Below the pieces are notes generated by a model. That model searched no databases and was not told the DNA's origin. It was given only the letters and a program-made list of their open reading frames with translations. From NCBI RefSeq assembly GCF_030682515.1, contig NZ_JAUXOD010000013.1, positions 1 to 34,176 of the forward strand: a stretch of 34,176 bases of DNA, given 5' to 3'. A program made the position numbers and the translations under genes. Shown here piece after piece: positions 27,048 through 33,964 of the stretch (within the stretch, counting starts at the first letter, position 1; each line of letters begins with the position of its first letter). This DNA comes from Hoeflea sp. GTDB taxonomy: Bacteria > Pseudomonadota > Alphaproteobacteria > Rhizobiales > Rhizobiaceae.

Positions 27048-27730
27048 CCCCAGGTGAGCGAATTTTCTGGAGTAACGCGAACTCAACATTTGCAAGGATG
27101 GGTATGTCGCACCTCGATCCTGCACACGGCGCGGCGGTGGAAATCGTAGACTGGTGCCGTCGGATGCGACGGCGGCCAACCCATATCAGGCAGCGGTTTC
27201 TTGAACAGGAATCGCCAGCGTTGTTGGCTTATTTCGAGGCTTTGGATGCCAGTGATAGCCATGTCGCCTGGCGCACATTGGAAGACCGTATCAACAGAGC
27301 TGTACAGGAATCCGACATGAAGTCGTTCCCATGCGGATTCCCATGGCAAGTCACGATTTGGCTCCTCCTGCCTGAGCTAGCCGCAATAGGTCAGGCGATC
27401 CTGGACAAGCAGGCTCAGGCAAACGGGTGTAACCTGGACCCAGCCCCAATGCCGATTCAGAACCAGGATGATGCCGCAGGTAGCGATGGTGGCGATAAAG
27501 GTTCCGGCGACAAAACAGGGTCAGCTGGCTCCACTGCGAAACCGCTATTTCTTCCGTCTTTGCGGCTTCATTTACCCGCGACGACTGTCGTCTTGAGCGA
27601 TATTGAGCGCAAAATTTTCGATTTGAATAATGAGGCTGCCGAGGATGAAACTGATCCCAACAATCCAGTTGAGATTGAAGGCCCAGATGGGCCAGTTGCT
27701 CATCATGGGCCGATTGGCGGCAATCCGTGA
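27044..27730 (+). CDS. Unknown protein in the relaxase-DotA operon
   Basis: A 228-residue protein I do not recognise. The first 125 residues look globular and largely helical (RIFWSNANSTFARMG, VEIVDWCRRMRRRP, PWQVTIWLLLPELAAIGQAI). A Gly/Asp/Ser-rich linker follows (about 145-168), then a short acidic C-terminal part. No signal peptide or membrane helix. Start and stop overlap its neighbours (ATGA before, GTGA after), implying translational coupling and possibly a stoichiometric partner of the relaxase or of the DotA-like protein. Confidence 0.75.
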   Translation: MTPGERIFWSNANSTFARMGMSHLDPAHGAAVEIVDWCRRMRRRPTHIRQRFLEQESPALLAYFEALDASDSHVAWRTLEDRINRAVQESDMKSFPCGFPWQVTIWLLLPELAAIGQAILDKQAQANGCNLDPAPMPIQNQDDAAGSDGGDKGSGDKTGSAGSTAKPLFLPSLRLHLPATTVVLSDIERKIFDLNNEAAEDETDPNNPVEIEGPDGPVAHHGPIGGNP

Positions 27731-29685
27731 TCGACCTACTTGCTGAACCGTCTTCAACAAATATCGCCTGGCAATGGGTTTCCGCAGTCTTGCCCGGGGA
27801 CGCGGTCTCGCCTTGGGGCCGAACGCTTCAGGTTTTCACAAGTGCGTTGTTCTTCTTCGCGGCGCTGGGCCTATCATATGGTGTTGTCAGCGGCATCGTT
27901 TCCTCAGCATACACAGGAAAAGTTCTGGGCGACAAATGGCATCAAATCTGGACACCGCTCCGGATTGTAGTCGGCCTTGGACTGCTCGTTCCGCTTCCGT
28001 CGACAGGGTTCTCGTCGGTGCACTACCTGCTACGCGATGTCGTTGCTCGTGGCGGGATAAATTTGGCCGATGCGACCTGGAATACCTTTGTTGGTGTCGT
28101 TGCGAAAGACGGCGTTCCTATCGTGCCGATATCAAACAATGGCTCGACGATTGCAACGGCAATCTTGAAACATGAAATCTGCGCAGCAGTCTACAATGAA
28201 GCTGGCTCAACGTGGGGTTGGACTGCTCCAGTTCCTCCGGTTGTCGGAGAGGAAACTGGCCTTGGGCTTCCTGGCTCCGACAAACAAGTTGTCTGGTCAT
28301 ACGGTGCGACATGTGGGCGGTTCTCGTACAGCATTCCAACTGATCGAGAAGTCTTCTCGAATGCGCGGCGTGAGGCGGTAGCGGTACTTATAGGTGCTTT
28401 CAGACCTGAAGCCCAACGGTACGTGCAGCTGGCCGCTAACACATCGGGGATTACCTCCGCGGACGGCATATCGTCAGCGATCTCGATGACCGTCCTGTCG
28501 CCTAGTCTTGTTCAGGATATCCGGGCAATCGGGACCGCCTTCGACATACGGATTGCCAAAGCTGCGAGGGCTGAGGTGGCTAAAGTCGATATAGATTCGC
28601 GCTCGAAACTTGTTACCGCTGCACAACAACAGGGGTTTCTTGCAGCGGGTCTATATTGGCGCAACTTGGCACAAGTCAGCGAGCTGACGACATCACTGAC
28701 GAATGAACGGATGGAAGACACGGCTCCGAAGTTGGATGGTGACTTTGGGGGAGCCATAGACCGCGCATTTTCAATCCTGGCTTTGCAGGTGTCTGGTGAA
28801 GCGGCACGGGTGAATCTGAGTGCAAATGATTTTGCCTCCGTAGGCGATGAAAGTGCTGACTTCCTGACAAAGCTGTTGGCCCCAGTGGCCCGATCGCTGG
28901 CGGAATGGGCGGCAACATCTGGCAACGACACTGATGCCATGTCGGGCCTGATTTCTTCGGGACACGCAATGATAGCCGCTGGCTGGACAGCAATCGCAGC
29001 AGGCGGAACGCTCATGATCGCCAGCTCGAACTGGTTTTCATCAGCGGTCGGCGCGGGCGGTGCGGCTGACTGGTTTCTTGATTGGTCGAAATGGGTAATT
29101 GGTGCGCTGATGATCCTCGGAAGTCTACGGGCTTATGTCATTCCGCTCATGCCATTTGTCTTCGTGTTCATGGCCGGAATGGCGACCCTTGCGGCCTTAA
29201 TCGAAGCCATGATCGCCCTGCCATTGTGGTGCATGAAATGGCTGAGAATGGACAATGGCGGGGATTTCGCAGGTGAGTCCGTACGGATGGGCCTTCTGCT
29301 GCTCGTCAACATAGCGTTGCGTCCAGCGCTCGCCGTCCTGGCGCTCTGCGCAGCCTACCCCGTCTTCGACGCTACACTTGGCACACTCGACAAACTCTGG
29401 CCTGCCGCATTCTTCGGTCAGACAGGTGGCCATGTCGTCGGATTGGTTGGCTTCGTGGTGATGACCGCAATGCACATGTACCTCGTCTGGTACGCCTGCA
29501 TGCGAGGGTTTGGCCAAATTTGGAGCCTGCCAGATCGGGTACTCGCCTGGATTGGTCAGCCTGGGTCGGGTGGCGAGGCAAGCATGACGTCTGGAGCTTT
29601 CGGGGGGATGATCGCTATCGCTGGGAGAGGTGGCATGCCGCGAATGGCTATGGGATTGAACTCAAGAAAAGGAAAAGTGACATGA
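27727..29685 (+). CDS. DotA/TraY-family type IVB secretion/conjugation membrane protein
   Basis: A 652-residue polytopic inner-membrane protein. The N-terminal region carries the DotA/TraY signature: a helix (about 35-60) then SAYTGKVLGDKWHQIWTPLR, VVGLGLLVPLPSTGFSS and GGINLADATWNTFV. A large periplasmic domain follows (about 110-400). Then come several helices: about 410-435, 460-505, 530-560 and 580-605. DotA/TraY proteins belong to IncI/Dot-Icm type IVB machines; TraY of IncI plasmids is also the target of entry exclusion. The start is a GTG overlapping the previous stop. No other type IVB gene appears in this window, which is unusual for a complete transfer system. Confidence 0.85.
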   Translation: MIDLLAEPSSTNIAWQWVSAVLPGDAVSPWGRTLQVFTSALFFFAALGLSYGVVSGIVSSAYTGKVLGDKWHQIWTPLRIVVGLGLLVPLPSTGFSSVHYLLRDVVARGGINLADATWNTFVGVVAKDGVPIVPISNNGSTIATAILKHEICAAVYNEAGSTWGWTAPVPPVVGEETGLGLPGSDKQVVWSYGATCGRFSYSIPTDREVFSNARREAVAVLIGAFRPEAQRYVQLAANTSGITSADGISSAISMTVLSPSLVQDIRAIGTAFDIRIAKAARAEVAKVDIDSRSKLVTAAQQQGFLAAGLYWRNLAQVSELTTSLTNERMEDTAPKLDGDFGGAIDRAFSILALQVSGEAARVNLSANDFASVGDESADFLTKLLAPVARSLAEWAATSGNDTDAMSGLISSGHAMIAAGWTAIAAGGTLMIASSNWFSSAVGAGGAADWFLDWSKWVIGALMILGSLRAYVIPLMPFVFVFMAGMATLAALIEAMIALPLWCMKWLRMDNGGDFAGESVRMGLLLLVNIALRPALAVLALCAAYPVFDATLGTLDKLWPAAFFGQTGGHVVGLVGFVVMTAMHMYLVWYACMRGFGQIWSLPDRVLAWIGQPGSGGEASMTSGAFGGMIAIAGRGGMPRMAMGLNSRKGKVT

Positions 29686-29885
29686 AGAAAATAATGATCT
29701 GGATGGCATTAGGATTGGGACTGGCGGCCGCTTTCGGCTTTGCAGGACTGGCCTATTTGTCTGCAACGATGATTACGCTGACGGTGTTCTGTGCAACTCC
29801 AGCTCTGCTCGTTGTTCTCATCAAAGCCATTTCCAGCCGATTGCGTCGCAGACGAACTGCTTTTGAAAGTGGAGTCTTGCCATAG
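29682..29885 (+). CDS. Small membrane protein, last gene of the relaxase operon
   Basis: A 67-residue protein with two hydrophobic helices (about residues 5-25 and 28-48) and a basic C-terminus (SSRLRRRRTAFES). Its ATG overlaps the stop of the DotA-like gene (ATGA). Candidate entry-exclusion or accessory protein by position only; no family recognised. Confidence 0.7.
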   Translation: MKKIMIWMALGLGLAAAFGFAGLAYLSATMITLTVFCATPALLVVLIKAISSRLRRRRTAFESGVLP

Positions 29886-30073
29886 ATTGCGCTGGGTTAT
29901 TTTGCGAATGCATATATGAGATAACGCAACACGAAGTTTTTTTATAAATTCAAAATATTGTTGTTGACGAGCTTTTCGATTTCGGTAACCATCAATACAT
30001 AGAGGTTGCCCAACGGACACTTTTATAGGTTTTGTTTCCCTCAAAGGGTTTTGAACTACGTTCAAGCAAAACA

Positions 30074-30344
30074 AGTCACCGCCACACAGGCGGCTCTGAA
30101 GAATAATGCTATTGGCGTTGTGTCAAAAGCTGCTCACAAGGCCTTCTAGGCTATGTTCACCGCCATGTAGGCGGCTCTGAAGAGGCGATTTTGACGATCG
30201 GTCAATTTCGAAATTTACCGCCACACAGGCGGCTCTGAAAACGAATGCTACTGGCTCTATGTCAAAAGCTATTCACAAAGCCTTTTAGGCTATGTTTACC
30301 GCCATGTAGGCGGCTCTACTACCGCCACGTAGGCGGCAAATCAC
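30074..30344 (+). CRISPR. Five type I-F CRISPR-like repeats without cas genes (atypical, irregular spacing)
   Basis: Repeat copies start at 30074, 30155, 30213, 30294 and 30317. The best copy (30155-30182, 28 bp) has GTTCAC, stem CCGCC, loop ATGTA, stem GGCGG, tail CTCTGAAG. This is the architecture of the type I-F repeat cut by Cas6f/Csy4 (GTTCAC, 5-bp stem, 5-nt loop, 8-nt tail ending GAAA). Copies 1 and 3 have loop ACACA, copies 2 and 4 ATGTA, copy 5 ACGTA; copy 5 keeps only the hairpin and overlaps copy 4. The gaps are 53, 30 and 53 bp, not the constant 32 of I-F arrays. The two 53-bp gaps are homologous to each other, so they are not acquired spacers. The full 139-bp unit is duplicated. 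No cas gene is in the window. Confidence 0.6.
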
Positions 30345-30367
30345 ACTGCGAAGGTGAGATGCGAAAC

Positions 30368-30392
30368 GGGCGGCAGGAATGTCGCCCTTTTT
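30368..30392 (+). terminator. Intrinsic terminator downstream of the repeat hairpins
   Basis: GGGCGGCA (30368-30375) pairs with TGTCGCCC (30380-30387), giving 8 bp with one G-T wobble around a GGAA tetraloop, followed by TTTTT (30388-30392). The stretch 30393-30665 shows no gene I can support. Confidence 0.75.
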
Positions 30393-30665
30393 GTTGTCTA
30401 TGGTTCATCTGGAAGAATTATTCGACCCATTTCTGAAACACGTGAACTACCGCCAGTTCGAGCTCGTTTATAACCTCGGGGTTGAAGAGGGTGCGTCAAC
30501 TCTCGGCCCAAAGCTGACTTTAACACCGTGTTCAGAGACCACCTGTATTTTTGATTCCGCAGTTGCAGGCGCGTAAAAATTCAATGGAACAAAAAATGCG
30601 ACACGAATTTCCAGATGGCGAAAAGTAGGTTCAAGCTGATCGGTGTTGTTGGGAAGGAGCTGAAA

Positions 30666-31211
30666 ATGCGATACGCCCACAAGGAGAAGGCTTATTCAGA
30701 GCCCTTTGCTAGTCTGCTCGAAACAAGTCCCGCATTCCTACTTTGGATTTTACGCCAGACCCGTTTTGCATCGGAAGCGCCAGGAGCGAGGCTGTTATTT
30801 GAAGAAATGGCCGCGACCCGCTCTAAAGCCAGCCGAACTTGGTGGGGCTCGCACTTCACCATGTCATGTAAATGCGATGGGTGCAGAGGCGGACGAGAGA
30901 CCGACGTTCTCGCTATTGTTGAACTGTCCAGCGGTGACCGCATCGCGTTGCATTTTGAGGTAAAGCATCCCAAAGACCGCCTGAGCCAAGGTCAAGCAGC
31001 GCGATACAAGCTCAGAGCGAACTGCTGGGCAGCGAATGCTCCACCGACCATGATCGCGCACACCGAAGCGACCACGATTCTATTATGGACTGAACCAACG
31101 ACCAAGCACGCAACATCCGAGGTCTCGGATTTCGATAACGTGATAACTTGGGACGCTCTCACCGCTGAATTTCCTGATGCTGGAATTCCAGATTGTTCGG
31201 AACCTGGCTAG
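30666..31211 (+). CDS. PD-(D/E)XK nuclease-like protein of unknown role
   Basis: A 181-residue protein. The pattern TDVLAIVELSSGDRIALHFEVKHP followed by QGQAARYKL is a PD-(D/E)XK-type active site (D, E-x-K and a downstream Q). A CxxC-like KCDGCRGG lies just before it, possibly a zinc or structural site. The frame is open from 30615, but AAGGAG stands 7 bp before the ATG at 30666 (MRYAHKEKAYSE), so that start is preferred. It is the first gene after the repeat-hairpin RNA. Whether it acts on DNA or RNA and in attack or defence cannot be said from sequence. Confidence 0.72.
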   Translation: MRYAHKEKAYSEPFASLLETSPAFLLWILRQTRFASEAPGARLLFEEMAATRSKASRTWWGSHFTMSCKCDGCRGGRETDVLAIVELSSGDRIALHFEVKHPKDRLSQGQAARYKLRANCWAANAPPTMIAHTEATTILLWTEPTTKHATSEVSDFDNVITWDALTAEFPDAGIPDCSEPG

Positions 31212-31309
31212 ACACCATTGGATGAATTTTAACCCAAAATGCTTGGAGTATTTGCACGAAGCCGACTCTTATGGCTCACTCCCAGGACAACCAGAGGAAA
31301 GTGCCGTAA

Positions 31310-31495
31310 ATGAGTGGTTTTACTGCAAAAGAGATAAAAGCCGAGCAAGACCGACGAGCCAAAGCGCGCAGGCACGATGGGATCATTGAGACGACTAGAG
31401 AGGGTAAGGACACGATCTGCTTGCATTGCGGCAACCCCATGCATTCTTGGGAAGCGAGCGATCCTGAGAATCCACTTTGCGATCTTTGCCTCTAG
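31310..31495 (+). CDS. Small zinc-ribbon protein
   Basis: A 61-residue protein. Its basic N-terminal helix (EIKAEQDRRAKARRHD) is followed by a CLHCG and CDLCL pair (CxxC-x18-CxxC), a zinc-ribbon layout. GAGGAAAG lies about 8 bp before the ATG. Small proteins of this type are common on mobile elements and may bind nucleic acid or a partner enzyme; function unknown. Confidence 0.7.
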   Translation: MSGFTAKEIKAEQDRRAKARRHDGIIETTREGKDTICLHCGNPMHSWEASDPENPLCDLCL

Positions 31496-31512
31496 CTGTT
31501 GATGCGAAGCGA

Positions 31513-31529
31513 GAACGCTATGAGCGTTC
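31513..31529. repeat. Short perfect hairpin after the zinc-ribbon gene
   Basis: GAACGCT (31513-31519), ATG, AGCGTTC (31523-31529). It lies 18 bp after the stop with no T-run; possibly a weak terminator for either strand. Confidence 0.35.
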
Positions 31530-31655
31530 CCTCCGTGCTCGGCACTTACTACCAACGAACGGCGGGTGGGCGCATAATTTCCATTGAGATTTGAACCATG
31601 TGAATCTTCTCCCAGAGTTGCGAGCGTCGGTGGGGATCGGTGTGATCCGCATGGA

Positions 31656-31925
31656 TCACTGGAACAGATTGAGTATGTTCTTTGGTCCAGTATTGGCAAT
31701 CTGAAGTGATTGGATAGCAAGATTCTGTTGCGTCTGTAATGCTTTGAGTCTTGCCGATTCTTGGTTCATATCCGCATCGACCAGGCGACCTATACCTTTT
31801 TGGAGCGAAGCCATGAGGCTTCGGGTGAATTCCGTTTGGCTGTCGATTCGCGAGCGGAGCGCACCCAGAGCTGCCGCTCCATCGATGATCTTGTTTGTCG
31901 TTGTATCTAGGTATACTCGGAGTCA
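31656..31925 (-). pseudogene. Flagellin C-terminal fragment
   Basis: On the minus strand an open frame ending at 31656 reads NKIIDGAAALGALRSRID, then RSLMASLQKGIGRLV, LVDADMNQESARLKALQ and QNLAIQSLQIANTGPKNILNLFQ. This is the D0/D1 C-terminal coil of an alphaproteobacterial flagellin (family pattern LVDADMNEESxxLxALQxQQxLgxQxLsIAN). The 5' side, with start, variable region and N-terminal coil, is missing. The gene breaks off at about 31905-31925, where the IS630-type remnant begins. It is a transposed or captured gene piece, not functional. Just downstream (31608 to 31558 on the minus strand) GGGAG followed by an ATG opens only 16 codons. Confidence 0.8.
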
Positions 31926-31981
31926 TCGGAAATCCGAAATCTGGTTTGACATTTTGAGGATGATGGATTCAGCATGTCACC

Positions 31982-32326
31982 ATGAGGCCATCGAATTTTC
32001 TAACCACTCAGCAGCGTCTGGCACTTGAACGGATTGTGCATCGCCCACGCGGGGATCATGGGGTTGCGCGGCGGGCGAATGCGATTTTGCTGTTGGATGA
32101 TGGCAAGAGCTATGCGCAGATTGCGGAGTTTTTGTATCTTGATAACGACACCGTCCGGGGCTGGTTCAAGCGCTTTGAGGCGGGTGGCTGGGATGCTTTG
32201 GAGCGGTTTGACTGGCAAGGCGGTCAGTCGCATTTGACACCAGCGCAGCAAACGGCGCTCAACGATTGGCTGGAGACGCGCCTGTGCCGCGACACTGGCC
32301 AGATCAGGGCCCATATCTTGAATTAA
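31982..32326 (+). pseudogene. IS630-family transposase, N-terminal fragment
   Basis: A 114-residue frame. The N-terminal helix-turn-helix of IS630/Tc1-type transposases (SYAQIAEFLYLDNDTVRGWFKRFEAGGWDAL) is followed by the conserved QTALNDWLETRLCRDTGQIRAHI. Family members continue for over 200 residues with the DDE catalytic domain. Here the frame ends immediately, at the first TCTTGAATTA repeat (32316). It is cut on its right by that repeat block and lies against a broken flagellin gene on its left. Confidence 0.82.
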
Positions 32327-32461
32327 TTTTCGCGACCATGTTCGGAGTCTTGAATTAAATTCCGCCAGAGGGTCAATAAAATCTATGGTTGTGTCTGGGG
32401 ACTTGAATTAGGCTTTTGGAGTCTTGAATTAGGCCCAGATTCGGCCTGGAGTCTTGAATTA
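32313..32461. repeat. Five phased copies of a GGAGTCTTGAATTA motif
   Basis: Copies at 32313-32325 (degenerate), 32344-32357, 32397-32410 (GGGGACTTGAATTA), 32418-32431 and 32448-32461. Distances between starts of successive copies are about 31, 53, 21 and 30 bp, close to whole turns of B-DNA, so bound proteins would lie on one face. It resembles the multiple end-binding sites of IS21- or Tn7-type transposons, but no such transposase is present. Confidence 0.7.
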
Positions 32462-32488
32462 ACAGCCCGAAATTATTCATTAACCATG

Positions 32489-32785
32489 TTATTTTTTCGC
32501 GGGTTTATAAGCCAAAAAACTTATGATGAACCCTATTTTCTGATCTTCATCCCATTCGGCGACCGCTTCCAGGAACCGTCCCACGCTGTTTTGGTTCAAG
32601 CTGAATGCTATCGCCAGCGCGGCGTCGATCTGCTCACCGTCGATAAACTGGATTTCGAATTCATCTACATGATCGCCGTAAGCGTTCACCGCCTTACCAG
32701 CCAACACTCGATAGTCCTCGAAATTCTGGAAATAGAATCCTGGCGCGGTCTGGTCGAATGGTAGTGCGTGAAGTGAAACAGTCAT
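32489..32785 (-). CDS. ArdA-like antirestriction protein
   Basis: A 98-residue protein with the pattern GFYFQNFEDYRVLAGKAVNAYGD, VDEFEIQFIDGEQIDAAL and FLEAVAEWDEDQKI, matching short rhizobial ArdA-type antirestriction proteins from plasmids and ICEs. ArdA mimics DNA and inhibits type I restriction enzymes. The protein is acidic, as expected of a DNA mimic. The ATG at 32785 has AAGGAAGG upstream; an in-frame codon 17 residues earlier is less likely. It overlaps the stop of the upstream small gene (ATGA), so the operon runs 33214 to 32489. The short length compared with plasmid ArdA (about 165 residues) leaves activity uncertain. Confidence 0.72.
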   Translation of the reverse strand: MTVSLHALPFDQTAPGFYFQNFEDYRVLAGKAVNAYGDHVDEFEIQFIDGEQIDAALAIAFSLNQNSVGRFLEAVAEWDEDQKIGFIISFLAYKPAKK

Positions 32786-32946
32786 ACGACCTTCCTTAGC
32801 AGCGTTATGATGAAAATCAGGGCAAAGGTCATGCACATGATCAGGCTGGCGATCTCGACCGCCTGAGGGAGTTTGATGCTGAAGCTGTAGAGTGCCGAAA
32901 ATGCGAACAACACGGCAGGCAAGGTGAGGATGCGGAGAGCGGACAT
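32782..32946 (-). CDS. Small hydrophobic protein upstream of the ardA-like gene
   Basis: A 54-residue protein (MSALRILTLPAVLFAFSALYSF) with two membrane helices. AAAGGAAG precedes the ATG. It overlaps the ardA-like gene by 4 bp. Not recognised. Confidence 0.65.
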   Translation of the reverse strand: MSALRILTLPAVLFAFSALYSFSIKLPQAVEIASLIMCMTFALIFIITLLRKVV

Positions 32947-32974
32947 TTTGTTACTTCCTTTAATGATTTGGCTT

Positions 32975-33214
32975 TCACATACGCGTAAGTCGACGGAACG
33001 CTTGCAAACCGCCACGCCTGATCTCACGTTCAATTTCTGTACCTGCACCGGGTAGCCGCGAGCGACGGATCAGCGTTCTTGATGATGTCTTTCTGTCTTG
33101 GGTGTAGAGTGTCGCGACATACGCATTGAGCTGTCCAGCAGCGTTGCAATCGTTGAATTCTTCAATGACAAGGTCGACGACCAATCCCCTAAAAATTGTG
33201 GTTCTGATCGCCAT
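32975..33214 (-). CDS. Small unknown protein, first gene of the ardA-like operon
   Basis: A 79-residue protein starting MAIRTTIFRGLVVDLVIEEF. GAGGT lies 7 bp before the ATG; a GTG three codons earlier is an alternative. The C-terminus is strongly basic (IRRSRLPGAGTEIEREIRRGGLQ). No family recognised; its position as first gene of a co-directional trio suggests a shared role with ArdA. Confidence 0.6.
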   Translation of the reverse strand: MAIRTTIFRGLVVDLVIEEFNDCNAAGQLNAYVATLYTQDRKTSSRTLIRRSRLPGAGTEIEREIRRGGLQAFRRLTRM

Positions 33215-33652
33215 CTCGGTCACCTCAAAGCACTGTTATTATTGAGATATTGATAGCACAACGCTACAACTGAGCCCAGGCGAATACGCGGACAGGTTGC
33301 TTTATGCCGGAGACTTTCCTGGTGATTTCACTAAGAATTTAGGGGTTTCACTCGTGTTGATGTTCCCAGTTCGATGCGGGCTGCAAGCCGATCGAACCCG
33401 CGCCTAACGCGGAAGGCAGATGTTCCCCGTCCCGATAACCAATTCACACCGCAAGCGGAGCGACAGACACCCGAAGAGGCCGAAACGAAGTGCAGGACGG
33501 CAGCGCCGTTGGCAGAGTGAGCACCGCGGTATGCTGGTGACTAAGGGATGAAAATTGAGACTGAGCTGGCATTGACACCTACCCGCTAGAGGGGGTTGTG
33601 ATGCCGAAATGCAAGTCTATAGTGTGCTTCAGAAACCTCGGTGAGGGCTGAT
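33215..33652. other. Intergenic region with a strong hairpin and a MobV-like core
   Basis: No coding frame is convincing. A nested hairpin lies at 33369-33397 (arms GTTCGAT/ATCGAAC, inner GGCT-GCA-AGCC). TATAGTGTG at 33618-33626 matches the nick-core of MobV oriTs, but also fits a promoter for the next gene as TTGTGA (33596-33601), 16 bp, TATAGT. Confidence 0.45.
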
Positions 33653-33952
33653 ATGATCGCTTGGATAAGGACATATTTTGAACAGCGGCAGGTGGCTCGT
33701 CGTCGTTGGAAGGCTGACGCCAGAAAGCTTGTATCAGCCGACCCTTTGGAGGCTTACTATCATGCCCAGCTATTGGCGGCACGTTGCCGAAGCGCTGGCG
33801 AAACCGACCAATTTTTGCATTGGTCGAAGGTCGCTGCCGAAGTCGCACGGATCGAACCATTGGCGGAAATGGATTACGCAAAGGTGACAGCCATTAGTGA
33901 TCGCGAAGAGGCTCGGCACAAACAACATCAATTCCGAGCATCGAGAAATTGA
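33653..33952 (+). CDS. Small soluble protein of unknown function
   Basis: A 99-residue, charged, mostly helical protein (MIAWIRTYFEQRQVARRRWK; AYYHAQLLAARCRSAGE; HWSKVAAEVARIEP). The first 15 residues may be weakly amphipathic. GGTGAGGG precedes the ATG; a GTG four codons earlier is an alternative. It is followed after 12 bp by the nuclease gene, likely co-transcribed. Not recognised. Confidence 0.6.
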   Translation: MIAWIRTYFEQRQVARRRWKADARKLVSADPLEAYYHAQLLAARCRSAGETDQFLHWSKVAAEVARIEPLAEMDYAKVTAISDREEARHKQHQFRASRN

Positions 33953-33964
33953 AGGTAGCCGAAA

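Larger units (their letters stand above)
30051..30392 (+). ncRNA. Predicted structured RNA carrying the I-F-like hairpins
   Basis: The stretch is bounded by an AT-rich leader (29886-30050) and a strong intrinsic terminator, and has no credible ORF. It is an uninterrupted run of hairpins: TTGAAC/GTTCAA (30051-30065), repeat 1, GCCT/AGGC (30141-30151), repeat 2, TTGAC/GTCAA (30191-30205), repeat 3, AGCCT/AGGCT (30280-30291), repeats 4 and 5, and the terminator. A TTGACG at 29964-29969 may be a -35 element; no good -10 is seen. Transcription is inferred, not shown. Confidence 0.45.

Noticed and set aside
30074-30344. A functional, ordinary CRISPR array
   Set aside because: Spacings vary, the two long gaps are copies of each other rather than unique spacers, the last repeats overlap, and no cas genes are present.
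30245-30436. 63-codon frame over the repeat region
   Set aside because: It translates the repeat hairpins and runs through the terminator; no ribosome site and no similarity.
31549-31926. Minus-strand frame of 125 codons
   Set aside because: Out-of-frame shadow of the flagellin fragment, which is readable in a neighbouring frame.
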